From Patellaria atrata CBS 101060 (taxonomy: Eukaryota > Ascomycota > Dothideomycetes > Patellariales > Patellariaceae), in assembly GCA_010093705.1 (NCBI GenBank), contig MU006093.1, forward strand, positions 1,441,662 through 1,505,661: a stretch of 64,000 bases of DNA, written 5' to 3'. Made by a program: the position numbers and the translations under genes. Of this stretch, positions 23,048-33,618 are shown one piece after another. Within the stretch, counting starts at the first letter, position 1. Each line of letters starts with the position of its first letter. Below the pieces are notes generated by a model, which saw only the letters and a list, made by a program, of their open reading frames with translations, was not told the DNA's origin and did not search any database.

Positions 23048-25598
23048 TGCCGTCTCATTTCCAGGTCCTTCCTCGTTCAATCACCTCATTCTACCCACGT
23101 GTTAGTCAATGTGGATTATAAGGCCCCTGGTCTCCAGGATTCCAACAGACTACAGTACCGTAGAGCAGGGTACGCATTGATGCATAAGGTAAACCTTAAG
23201 GTATATCTACAAGCATTGTCGCGGGGCAACGCAAGTCGACGTTTTGGTCCCCGTCTTCAGCGGGCGAGCCCGAGCAATTCCTTAGCACACGGGACGCCGC
23301 GAACCAGGCCTGAATAGGCCGTAGTTCGCTCTCTAATCTAACTTCAAAGGAAACTAGACGCTAGCCTATGTTCATGTCGTGAAAGGTGCTCAACGATGGC
23401 TTCATACTTTATTGTAACCTCAAAAGTTCTAATCCACCGCAAGCTCGAGATCTAAGGCTACACCTTCCTTGAATCGTTAATAAGAAAAACGACGAGGGAA
23501 TCTGAGAGTTACTGCAAGGCTCCGATGTTAGGCACTGAATATCAGAAAATCAATTGGTCATGAGGTCACAATCAATCAATCATTCACATCATAGCTGCTT
23601 GAATCTACAATAGTACTGTTGGTAAGCGCTCGCCATCGAAAATGATTCTGAATGCATAGCCCCAAAATTTTTTTCTTCGAACGCAAGATCCAGACCATCG
23701 AACCTCCATCGGCTCGATGCAAGCCTCGATGATTGTACTAGGTACGGTATTGCTACCTCTGGTCACATGTGAAGTGTAATTCATTCCCTTCAATCAATAA
23801 GACACCCAATGCCATCAATCAAACGTGCAACCTAGATCTCTTGCTGACCACCTTCCCTGTACGACATCTTCATCTAGGCCCCGAATTATGGTCTCCAATC
23901 GCATACCCCCCAAGTTCATTCATACTGACCGGTGTACGATGCTCATGGCGAATTGAATTTCAGTCTTCCCATTGGAACGATCCCGCGAAACCTCAAGATC
24001 TTGAGGGACAGACACCCAGCCTTATTCTCACACACCTCATCTACCTTCCCAACGCTTTGGGTCTGGATCTTCGCCACCTCAACGCTGCATTTCTCCTGTT
24101 ACACGGTCCTCGAGCGTCCTCCACCCGATAGTGCATGACTGTGTGACTCTGAATTCCTAGCTTCAGCCTCGCAGTATAAGAGATGCGATAAAGTTCATTG
24201 CGTTCTCTATCACGCTGCTGATCATCCCATCAAAGAGAAGCTCTGTCAGCTTCACGGTTTACCTCGCAGGTTAGTAAAGGCTCAAAGTTGATTCTCCTAC
24301 AAATGTATTCTCTCAAACCGCCCAGGCGCCACGGGAGGTCTTTATCTAGTATATACGGTTAATCTTTAACATCAATCGAGATACGAACTTTATATAATGT
24401 TTCTTCGCTGGCAAGCATTCTCATGCACGACAACACACTCTTATCTGCATGTTTTCTCCCGTAGTATGGTGATACCCTTGCAGAGGGAGAACTATCAATC
24501 CTTCAGAAGATGTACTCTTCGTGTACCGTAATGTATAAATGCATAAAGGGTCGACGGAACTTCATCAACAGCATTCGGTCATCACGCATCCCCAGCTTAG
24601 ACCACGTCAAAATTGTGGAAACAGCCGCTTCAACGGAGATGTTCTTTGAGCCATACACCATCCATCAATTTCAAGACTTCGAAATCAACTTGTTCACACC
24701 TATCGCGTCTCTTTCATAAACGTCGAATCGGAGGAATCTATTGAGATCTAGAAATTTGCAATATCCTTAGAAAGTCTCAATATGTTGTCCAGGATGTTGA
24801 TTACTGCTACACGCATTCATTCCATTACGGCAAATATCTGGAAATAGGATGTACAATCGGCTTACATTCCGGAAATGGAAACAATTTCACCTCGAATGCC
24901 TCCTTCATTATGTGCTAAATGTGAGTTGATACATGATAGTCTTCTCGGATCTAGACCGGTATCAAATCAGATACCCATGGATGATCGTGTCATCCAAAAT
25001 ATAGCTTCTATTGGATATATAATCAATGAGTATGACCATCCGCGGAGGACGCACTGTAAGCCATACGAGAAATGGTAAAGAGTTCTTCTAACTTCTCGAG
25101 TGCTTATATCTTTCCATAGTTACTCCATTTTAATATAATTATTATTGTTCAGGGAGCACCGGACTTCATCAGCCAATGGCGGGTGAACTATCACGCACTT
25201 CAAGGGAATCTTATTTATCATGATTTCTTCCTTCAAGACAAATACAATACTCGCAGAGACTACGGTAGGATTTGCGGAATTTCCTTCGCATCAATAGGGT
25301 AATTCCCTAAGGCACGTTTGCTCATGAATGAACCTGAAGGTGAAGTACCGTAAGGTAAGATAAATTTTCTTCTACTTAGTTTATGGTTCATATGTCACCA
25401 CCGTCGAAGGAAGGAGCATTCATTCCAGCGTGGCACTGTTCCTTCCCTTGAGGTACTCGTAAGGTAAGGTACCTCTTGGTTTTTTAGAGGTTGCTCTCAT
25501 CTAATTACACTCGCAAAGAAAACAATCATATAAATAATAAAAAGCTTCTACGCGTTTAACATGGGGTATAACCGTGCGTTTTTCCTTTTTATCTCATT

Positions 25599-25655
25599 GT
25601 AACTGTCAGTTGAAGACATCGTCAATCGTAACGGTCAGTTGGAAGACATCCAATC
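25599..25655. repeat. 29-bp unit in tandem, two copies
   Basis: Copy one (25599-25627) starts GTAACTGTCAGTTGAAGACA and copy two (25628-25655) starts GTAACGGTCAGTTGGAAGAC. They differ by one substitution and small indels and end in CAATC. They lie about 90 bp beyond the stop codon of the GH92 gene. Confidence 0.75.
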
Positions 25656-25742
25656 GTCGATCGGAAAGTTTCCGCAAGACTGCTCCCTCTTCCATTATTA
25701 TCTTCATCAATGGCATCATACGCCTCTTCACTTAAATCTGAA

Positions 25743-28519
25743 TTACGCCGAAAGTCCATCTTCCATTTTCTCTACAGTTGGTCGACGGAACCAACGTCTA
25801 ACGCAATATCGCCCTACAATGGCAAACGTGAACGTCAGCAACAGGGCTAATACGAAAGCGAGTACCCAAAATGGCATGTCGCCATACGTATCAGAAGATA
25901 CATCTGTGGGTACGGGTACGTACGGTTCACCGTGAGATGCTGGGCTCGGGACCTCAAGGCTTTCGTCCCACCAAACAGTCGGTTCCGGCCCGAGTTCGAA
26001 GTCCAACCGACCGCCGTCACGAAATACATCGTCCCAAGTCACCCAAACTTGTTTCCACTCCCCGCCGTTAACCTTCAAACTCTGTACGTAGAAATCGCGT
26101 GTCTTCCTGTCACCACCCCCGGAAGCCGTCACCTCGAGCGCCTTCCCACCGCCCAAGTCAATGGTTATCGACTCGAACCATGGACTTACGATAAGAAAGG
26201 TCGTCTGGCCTACAACCGGGTAAAGCCCAATCATCATCCACAGGATGTAAGACTGCATGGCCCCCGCGTCGCTGTTCCCAGGAATGCCCGCACGTCCCGG
26301 ACTATAATACGCATTGGCGATCTGCCGCGTCTGCTTAACGGTCAGGTCCTGGCGGCCTGCAAAGCTATAAAGATAAGGTGCGCCCAAGCTCGGCTGATTT
26401 GTAGGATCGAAGATTGTGTTGTTCGCTTTTGGGCGCTCGGGGTAGCGACCAGGCTTGAAAAAGGTATCAAGACGTCGAAGAAACGTCTCCTTCCCACCAG
26501 ACCATTCGATAAGAGTAGCGGCGTCGTGAACGGGATTTAAAGTATACTGCCAGGGCAAGCCTTGGTAGTAGGGTTCCACCCAATAACATGCACCGCACGA
26601 TAATGGATCCTGTTCTACGAAGCTGCCACTCGCATCGTTATTGCGAGGAACCAAGAAGCCTGAGAATCCGAGGGACGTGGCATTCTCATCCCAGTGATTA
26701 CGCCAATTTCGAGATCGAGCGAGATATTTGTTGGCTTCTTGCGTCCGACCCAAACCATTTGCCACCTGGAAGAGTCCGAAGTCATTACCGGCATATTCCA
26801 CAGCACGTGAAACTGAGCGAGTGTATTTAAGAGTGATGAAACCTCGCTCGTTCCAGTCCGGTAGAGCCCCACGGCCTTGTTGCACGGACGAATCACGTGC
26901 AGAAGGATCGTCGGTGTTTGGCGGTTCATTCTCCGCATCGGCAAGCATAGCATCTGCAAATAAGACCCAGTTAGCCAAGATATTTTTTAGAAAAGGAAAA
27001 ATAACAACAGAAATTACCGAAGCCATCCTCCCAGTTGATACCCCCGCGAACGCCTTTCACATAGGCGTCAGCGAGCACAGTGTCAGCGTGAGAGCCACCC
27101 TGCGTCCTGCCGTTGTAGTTGGACGAGCGCCCATCTGGCATCCAACCCTCGTTTCTCCACGTGTCGATCAGGGACCTGATTTGCTCTTCATACGTTCTGG
27201 GCTGAAGGATATGTTGGAGTGGCGTTGCGCAGCGATGAGTATCCCAAAGCGTGTAAAAGTCATCGTAATAAGGCTCCGAAGATGTCCACAAAGGATTTTC
27301 TCCGGTGCGATTTGAAGGAAGCAAATGCATTCCATACAAACTGGAATACAGATGCCTTAGGTTGTCGACTCCGGTCTCGGCGGTGGTAACCTTTCCGAAT
27401 ACTTCAGTATTCCAACGGCTGACAGCATCGTCTATCAGGGATGTAAATGACTTGTCGGCGGGAGATTCTCGGTCAATGTATTCACAGGCACGATCTGATG
27501 AAATGAAAGAAACTCCGACTCTCGACATGACCTCTGTGGCCTCAAACGTAAATACTGCTCCTAATCTCTTCGACCCACTAACGGACGAGACTTCACCGTA
27601 TGATTCTAGGGTGGTTTCAGATCCTATGAACGTTCGACCGCTCGTCGGTGCAGTGTCAAATTGACCGCAGAAATGAATTGTCCAATTCGGCGCTGATGCG
27701 AGGTTAGCTCTACGACAGGTAAAACTTTATTCATTCTTGCCTTTATTCCAGCCGTTATTGTAAGTTCCGCTTCCTTCGTAATGTCCATCATCAAAAATTG
27801 TCATATTACCCCCGGCATATCCTTGGTTCCATCCCATCCCTCTATATGAGGGAAGAACGTGGGATACATCGACAAGTACAGATGATGGACCTTCAGAAAA
27901 AGTGTACAGAAAGGCTCCAGTGTGCTCGGTTCCGGCCAATTCTGCAGTCACTCCATTCATAAGAGAACTCTTGTAGTATCCGACGGAACCTTCATCTGGC
28001 GAGGCCCGGGAAGCAGAGAGATCATTCAGAGGATTCTCAATTTCTCCAGCGACGGGTAATTGCGATACTACGCCGTACTTGGGAGCACCTCCAGTTCCTG
28101 ACTCATGCATCATACTGAATCCAGTAATCGTGCCTTGTGATACTGATGTCGTCCGTTAACCAGATATCGGAATCATAAGACATAAACCAGCCTTACAGTA
28201 TCCAGAGTAAGCTTCCGCTTGTCCTGACGAGACGTCTGGCCCTAATTTGACCATGGCAAATGGTGCTTGGATTCTCAATTAGGAACGCTTCAGCTTTTAC
28301 ATTCTTAGCTACGACATACCCGCAACCACACCTGGAAACATATTACCGCCTCCTTCAGTCCCATGGCTTTGAATCTCTGTTAGTATCCTATTAAGTGTTT
28401 CCATACAGGGACACTTACAATACATCCACATATTCGGTACGGTCCTGCTGTTGCGCTGCAACTAACATATAAGCAATTGGAAGTAGCCATATTGACCGAT
28501 AAAATAGTGTCGTAACCAT
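25743..28519 (-). CDS. GH92 family alpha-mannosidase, membrane-anchored
   Basis: Ca2+-dependent exo-acting alpha-mannosidase of family GH92, expected to trim mannose glycans in the secretory pathway or at the surface. Six exons: 28424-28519, 28320-28374, 28197-28265, 27741-28142, 27018-27692 and 25743-26953, summing to 835 aa in frame. A signal peptide (MVTTLFYRSIWLLPIAYMLV) is followed by GTEGGGNMFPGVV, APFAMVKLGPDV and GFSMMHESGTGGAPKYG. Later blocks are YNNGWNKAPNWTIHFCGQFD (across intron 4), LHLLPSNRTG-like SLYGMHLLPSN, YYDDFYTLWDTHR, and GIPGNSDAGAMQSY with the conserved catalytic Asp. Near the C-terminus one helix (FWVLAFVLALLLTFTFAIV) is followed by Arg-rich residues, so the enzyme is probably type I membrane-anchored. 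The intron at 27693-27740 starts with GC instead of GT. The first intron (28375-28423) has a weak donor, GTATTG. Confidence 0.9.
27693..27740 (-). other. GC-AG intron in GH92 gene
   Basis: The 48-bp intron starts GCAAGA, has branch site AGCTAACC about 10 bases before the end, and ends CATCAG. Only this splice gives YNNGWNKAPNWTIHF across the junction; no GT in reach does so. Confidence 0.75.
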
Positions 28520-31500
28520 TTGCAACAATGATAGCGGCTGAGAAGGAAAGAAAGTTGAGTAGCTAATGGAAATAATAACACAGAGACCTGAGGTGTCCGA
28601 GAGCGAGTGACGGTTGATATAGAGTTATCGATCCTTAGGATCGTACAGGTCTTAAGAGTCCCTTGACCTTTTAAGCAGTCCACTTCAACAACTTGTCAAA
28701 TGCACATGCAAGTGTTTAAGAAGGGACTACACGAAGTCAAGCTTTCTGAGCCTACCGACGCCTTCAAAGAACAGAAGAAACACGAAAGCTTCGCCCACCT
28801 TGAGGAGGGATGGAGTTATATTGAGCATCACGTTTTAGCGGTTCAGGTAGTGAATCGCCACCTGCCCCTGTAAAACGATGAGGTAGTAGTGGTGTACCCT
28901 TGTCGGCACTGAGTTTGACAGATTGTCGAAGCCGTTTAAGGACAAGGGGTTGAGGAAAACCCTATTGGGTCATGAGGCGCACGTTCCTTAACGATGCGTG
29001 AAGTCTCGACTGACGATGTCATGGTAGCCATATTTGTCCATGTGCTATAGTAGCAGTAGAGATATCGCTCATGATACTACGTGCAGTTACGAGTTTTGCA
29101 GTTGTGCAGCGCCCCATGCTGGCACGTAACTGTCTGTACAGGCCGCTCGAGGTGATGAATGCCATCTTCCCCACGTGTGGGGGGTGGAAGGGGTTGACTG
29201 GATCATGTTGTCTTCGCCGTACGAGGTTTTGAATGGAAGCTTTGAAGGTGAGGATGTTTAGATATCTAGGAGAAATAGGTCGTGGAGCGAAGCCGCGATG
29301 TCATTGGACCCCTTGAACTGCGGGATGGCGTCGCTGTGTAGATCCCCCCAAAGCTAGCCTGTGCCACCCCCCGCGCTTGGCGCCCATGCGGACGGTTTGT
29401 TTCATTTCTATTCAAACGACATGATCGAGTAAGGTAGTCTCATGTCTTCTTAGCTGACTCGCTGTTGTTGATGTTACTCTGTTGACTGCAATATAGAATA
29501 TCATCGTGACATTGTCAACTCAACCAAAGCCCTTGGGGTTTCAGATATACCTCAGGATTCTTCCCTCACAAACAGAGAACTGCAAGCCCTTCGAGTCAGC
29601 AAATCAAACCAGAAGACTCCGGATCGTTATCCGTCTTGGTTCCAGTCGCGCACCATGGAAACCTCCAAGCGAGATGAAAACACTAAACGCCAGCAATTCC
29701 CAGAAGAAACGAATGAGAATACTGTAATGATGACATTAGTGTCAGCTTTCTAAGCGCAAGCCACACGCTCATTGTTATATCGAAAAACCCCAAGCTTGCC
29801 ACGTTCCCATCGCCTCGGCACAAGAGCCTTAGGTTGAGGCTTTGTACCGTATTGTTCGCCACAAGATGGCAGCGCCGCATGGAGTCGTCACCACTCGAAT
29901 ACGGAAAACCGGAAACGGCGGCGGGACGCGAACCGGGACCATGGAAAGAGCGGATGAGATCCCTGATGGCAATCATGAAGCCTCAGCAATCGTGGATTCG
30001 TGGTGGAGCGGATCTCTCGGCAGGTTAAAGGCCAAGATGGCGCTCCTACTCATTCCTATCTTTGATACGTACCGGAAACCGCTTTCGGTGGCTGATGACG
30101 GAGGTATGTATGTCGCTCCTCTGGTCTTATTGGTGTTTGGCGAGATCTGAGAATAGGGCCGAAGTCTCAAGAGATTCGATAAGAATAGGGGTTCGGAGAC
30201 GAACTTTTTTTTAATACATCTTCTTACCATTGTTCGAGGGAAGTTGAATACCTAAGCCTAGGGATTTGAACCTCGTATTACGAATTTCGTATTTTGAATT
30301 TCTTGTTTCGAACCTACTATTTGAACCAAAGGCTGATACGTAAAGGTCAGTCTTGGAAATCGAATCATAGGATACCTATTGTATTTAGTAGTGTAATTTT
30401 AGTCAAATCTTGAGTGATCCCAAGAATCTGAAGAGACAATGTCAATTATTCTAACCATAGTATTGCCCTCTCCTCATCTACTGCTAGCACATCATAAGAA
30501 ACAGTTGAGTTTCGATGACAAGACGTTCCAAATATCTCGAACTTAACATGACCCACGTGCAATGATCTCAGCAACAGTATTTACCCAAGATTGTATCTAT
30601 AAAGGATAATGTTATTCCCACCCAGAAGTGGTGTAACCCGCTGGCGAGGAGGTTGACAGTTATCTAACTCTTTACTGCTACATGTTCGTGGGTTGACTAC
30701 ATACTTCAAATTCCTTGTTCATCGGGGTTTAGGACGTAGTACTACCCATAGACTCAACCCCTATAGCAAGGTATCAGTTCGATTTCTCCTGGTTCCTGTC
30801 CACATATACGGTCACCGAAAACACGCACCTGGCTGCGCTGATACCAATTAGGGGACGGTGGTCTTTTGTCAAATGTTCAACCGCGTTGCAATACCTCTTT
30901 CACATGGAACGCTAACGAAGAAAGAAAAGGTTTGTTTTTAAGGGTAGTCCAAATGGAGAGTGGAGAGGAAAAGCTGACCGTAACATCCGTTATTCTAAAA
31001 CCATCAGCGGAATTTGTACGGTCAGAATTCAGATAGTGACGAAATTCAACGATTCATTCCTCACGACGAACATCCCCTCGACAATAGGGGTGATACTTTG
31101 TATCTGCGGCTGGACTATTATATACTCCGCAAACGTTACATCTGACAATAGACCTCGTACGGAATCTGTATATGTAAAGATAGTACCGGTGAGTAGAGCC
31201 CTAATCAAGGTTAGACATATTACTCAAAGTGATGCATTTACTTGCTGGAACAATTGTGGGCATTTTGCTTAACAACGAGTTCGTTGCAATTCGCGGTACA
31301 GAAGTAGTGAAGAAGGTTTTGTAGGAGTTACAAGGCGGAACTTAGTCTTCGTTGCAACATTATCATGCTTGTACAGGTACGGTACATGCACAGGATTACT
31401 GGTACCAGGGATTTCTTAGAAATTAAAGGTTTTGGGACGAAAGTGATAAATATCTTTCGGAGCGAATACTAGGGTTTTGACGGGTGGTGTGAAGGCACGC

Positions 31501-32056
31501 GACGTTTTAAGTAGAAAATTCATGGGACAATACCCTGACTCAATTGAATGAAGAAGAGTAACTGCTTGCAGCGTACACGATAGATTTCATATGGACGTGT
31601 ATGGGCGTAAGATTGCTGTATAGACTGAAGTAATGCTTCTCGATGTAGTAGAACGAAAGTGATAGGTGATCCTGTTCTAATACAGCTCCCTCGCCTTAAT
31701 ACTATTAATCTGTGAGTGCAATCTGTAATACTTAAGATCAGAGGTGTCTTAAACCGAAGTCGGGGCGCAACGTACCATTAATAGCAATCGCTTTATGGAA
31801 CCAAATGTCAAAATTCTTACTGCTCAATCAAAACCATAATATAGTAACCCCAAATGGTAAGCCATACTGCTCAGTCAAAATCACAATCAGGCATATAATC
31901 CCCCTTTTTCCCTGAGATTTCTTCTTCAGAAATCCAAACCTTGAAACTCAACACACACATTAACAAAAACACATAATCACAATCAAGTTTACACTCTACC
32001 TACTTCATATACAAATTCACAACCCATTCTACCCAACTCTACTATGCCCTATCAAG
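28520..32056. other. Gene-poor region (3.5 kb)
   Basis: Between the start of the GH92 gene and the acidic-protein gene. ORFs are short and without recognisable content. A short AT-rich patch near 30270-30316 repeats forms of TTTGAAC and CGAATTTCG but is too decayed to name. Confidence 0.5.
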
Positions 32057-32986
32057 ATGTACAGAGATTCAGCTGTCGAAACATACTATACCAAAGCACT
32101 CGCTGCCGTGACTCCGTGCGAAGAGTGTACAATGTCCGACTGCGTCTCCAAAGAATCCCAGTCGGAATGGGAAGCAGACGAGATTGACCGACTACGGGCA
32201 ATACTTTGGTACGAGATGAGTTGCCACAAAGGTCACAAAAGATGGTGGAACGTGAAGGACTTCAAGACAGTATCCAACGTCCGACACAAATCCGTACAAA
32301 TATACATACAAAATGAGTTGAAAAGATTACAACACCTGCACGAGGAGGGCGTATGGGGTGAAAAAGAGCTGGTACAGCTTGTCCGAGTGAAGGGACAGGC
32401 GGACGAGCTTGGGAGATACCTTGGCGTTGCGAAAGCTGAGGAGGACAACGAGGAGGAAGAAGAGGAAGAAGAGGAAGAAGAGGAAGAAGAGGAAGAAGAG
32501 GAAGAAGAGGAAGAAGAGGAAGAAGAGGAAGAAGAGGAAGAAGAGGANNNNNNNNNNNNNNNNNNNNNNNNNNNNNNNNNNNNNNNNNNNNNNNNNNNNN
32601 NNNNNNNNNNNNNNNNNNNNNNNNNNNNNNNNNNNNNNNNNNNNNNNGAAGAAGAGGAAGAAGAGGAAGAAGAGGAAGAAGAGGAAGAAGAGGAAGAAGA
32701 GGAAGAAGAGGAAGAAGAGGAAGAAGAGGAAGAAGAGGAAGAGGAAGAAGAGGCAGGTGGCGAGATGGTAGAGGAAGACGGAGAGGAGGATGAAGATGAA
32801 GAGATGACGGAGGGTGCAGAAGATGAAGATGCGGATGAGGATGAAGAACACTCGGAGGCGGGCGAAGATGAAGAAATGTCTACGGGTACCGATGATATGA
32901 TGGAGGATGAAGATGGAAAATTTCCTATGGATGCGGAAGACATGGTGAGGACTGACATACTTCTACCCACGGGACTAGGGAATTAA
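32057..32986 (+). CDS. Acidic Glu-repeat protein of unknown function, interrupted by assembly gap
   Basis: Not recognised. From the ATG at 32057 the first 125 residues are ordinary and look conserved, with helical segments (EWEADEIDRLRAILWYEM; WWNVKDFKTVSNVRHKSVQI; YIQNELKRLQHLHEEG). An uninterrupted Glu tract follows, encoded by repeated GAG-GAA-GAA codons. The tract runs into a run of 100 N and continues on the far side, still in the same frame as written. After it come about 75 Asp/Glu/Met-rich residues and the stop at 32986. The true tract length, and whether the frame is kept through the gap, cannot be known. Acidic tails of this kind occur in chromatin and histone-binding proteins, but no such domain is seen. 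An out-of-frame ATG at 32044 precedes the chosen start. Confidence 0.65.
   Translation: MYRDSAVETYYTKALAAVTPCEECTMSDCVSKESQSEWEADEIDRLRAILWYEMSCHKGHKRWWNVKDFKTVSNVRHKSVQIYIQNELKRLQHLHEEGVWGEKELVQLVRVKGQADELGRYLGVAKAEEDNEEEEEEEEEEEEEEEEEEEEEEEEEEEEEEEEXXXXXXXXXXXXXXXXXXXXXXXXXXXXXXXXXXEEEEEEEEEEEEEEEEEEEEEEEEEEEEEEEEEEEAGGEMVEEDGEEDEDEEMTEGAEDEDADEDEEHSEAGEDEEMSTGTDDMMEDEDGKFPMDAEDMVRTDILLPTGLGN
32450..32751 (+). repeat. GAGGAAGAA trinucleotide-phase repeat encoding poly-Glu
   Basis: Nine-base unit GAG-GAA-GAA repeated on both sides of the gap. Its purine-only strand makes long false ORFs in other frames (poly-Ser, Lys-Arg, Phe-Leu) that should be ignored. Confidence 0.9.
32548..32647. other. 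Assembly gap of exactly 100 N
   Basis: One hundred N, a conventional placeholder for a gap of unknown size, placed inside a simple repeat where short-read assembly commonly breaks. Confidence 0.95.
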
Positions 32987-33618
32987 GTGGGAGGAGTCAA
33001 GAATTCAATTGGAAAGTATGTTTGGTCGCTTTGATGAGACATACGCTTAGATACCCGTGTACATATGGATTACTTCTCTCTGTACGCACTATTAGCACTC
33101 TTCGACATATATGTATTTGTAGAATATACACTGGTGTATGGTCATATTCGCGTTGCGGAGCAAATCAACAGGTTCTATACGGTGATGTCTATTGTACAAC
33201 TAATGTATTCCCACAAAAACCCCTTGATTGTAGAGGTAAGTCGGAATCGTTCTAAACATTAATTGTACAGTACGATGAGGTTATTGTAGTGCAATGGAAT
33301 CTCTTTCGGTGTGAATGTTAATAGGGTGGTAACAAACGCTGTGATATTCCTTTTGGAAGGAACTCTTCGACAAATGTACGCTGCGTATATAGTGGTCGTC
33401 ATACCGTTAAGCATGAACTCCGATTGAAGCTCAGTACTCTGTATAGAGAGGTCGGAGGTTCATTGGAGTTAAATTAGAATCGACGTAGGGTCCGTGCAGA
33501 GCCCGTGATGCCGCGTCTTCGGAGAAATCGCGGCGTCCTCCCATATACTTTTTTCTGGACTGAACCCTGAATCCATTCAGCAATTCGAAGCACATTACCA
33601 TTGCTGCACTGGAGAAGG
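32987..33618. other. Intergenic region upstream of mitochondrial EF-G
   Basis: About 630 bp; contains the acidic-gene 3' end and the EF-G promoter. Short ORFs here have no support. Confidence 0.5.

Larger units (their letters stand above)
20964..25742. other. Large gene-poor region (4.8 kb)
   Basis: Longest empty stretch in the window. Apart from a weak small ORF at 22832 and a duplicated 29-bp unit at 25599, I see no gene. ORFs are short, many lack ATG, and none shows family motifs. GC content looks ordinary, so heavy repeat-induced mutation is not evident by eye. Confidence 0.5.

Noticed and set aside
30259-30272. tRNA B-box-like GAGGTTCAAATCC on the minus strand
   Set aside because: The flanks do not pair into a T-stem and no A box or cloverleaf can be drawn; a similar match at 56101-56112 fails for the same reason.
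32233-32970. Long antisense poly-Ser frame and other-frame Lys-Arg or Phe-Leu frames
   Set aside because: They are by-products of the GAG-GAA-GAA repeat and the N gap; the sense poly-Glu frame continues into ordinary protein on both sides.
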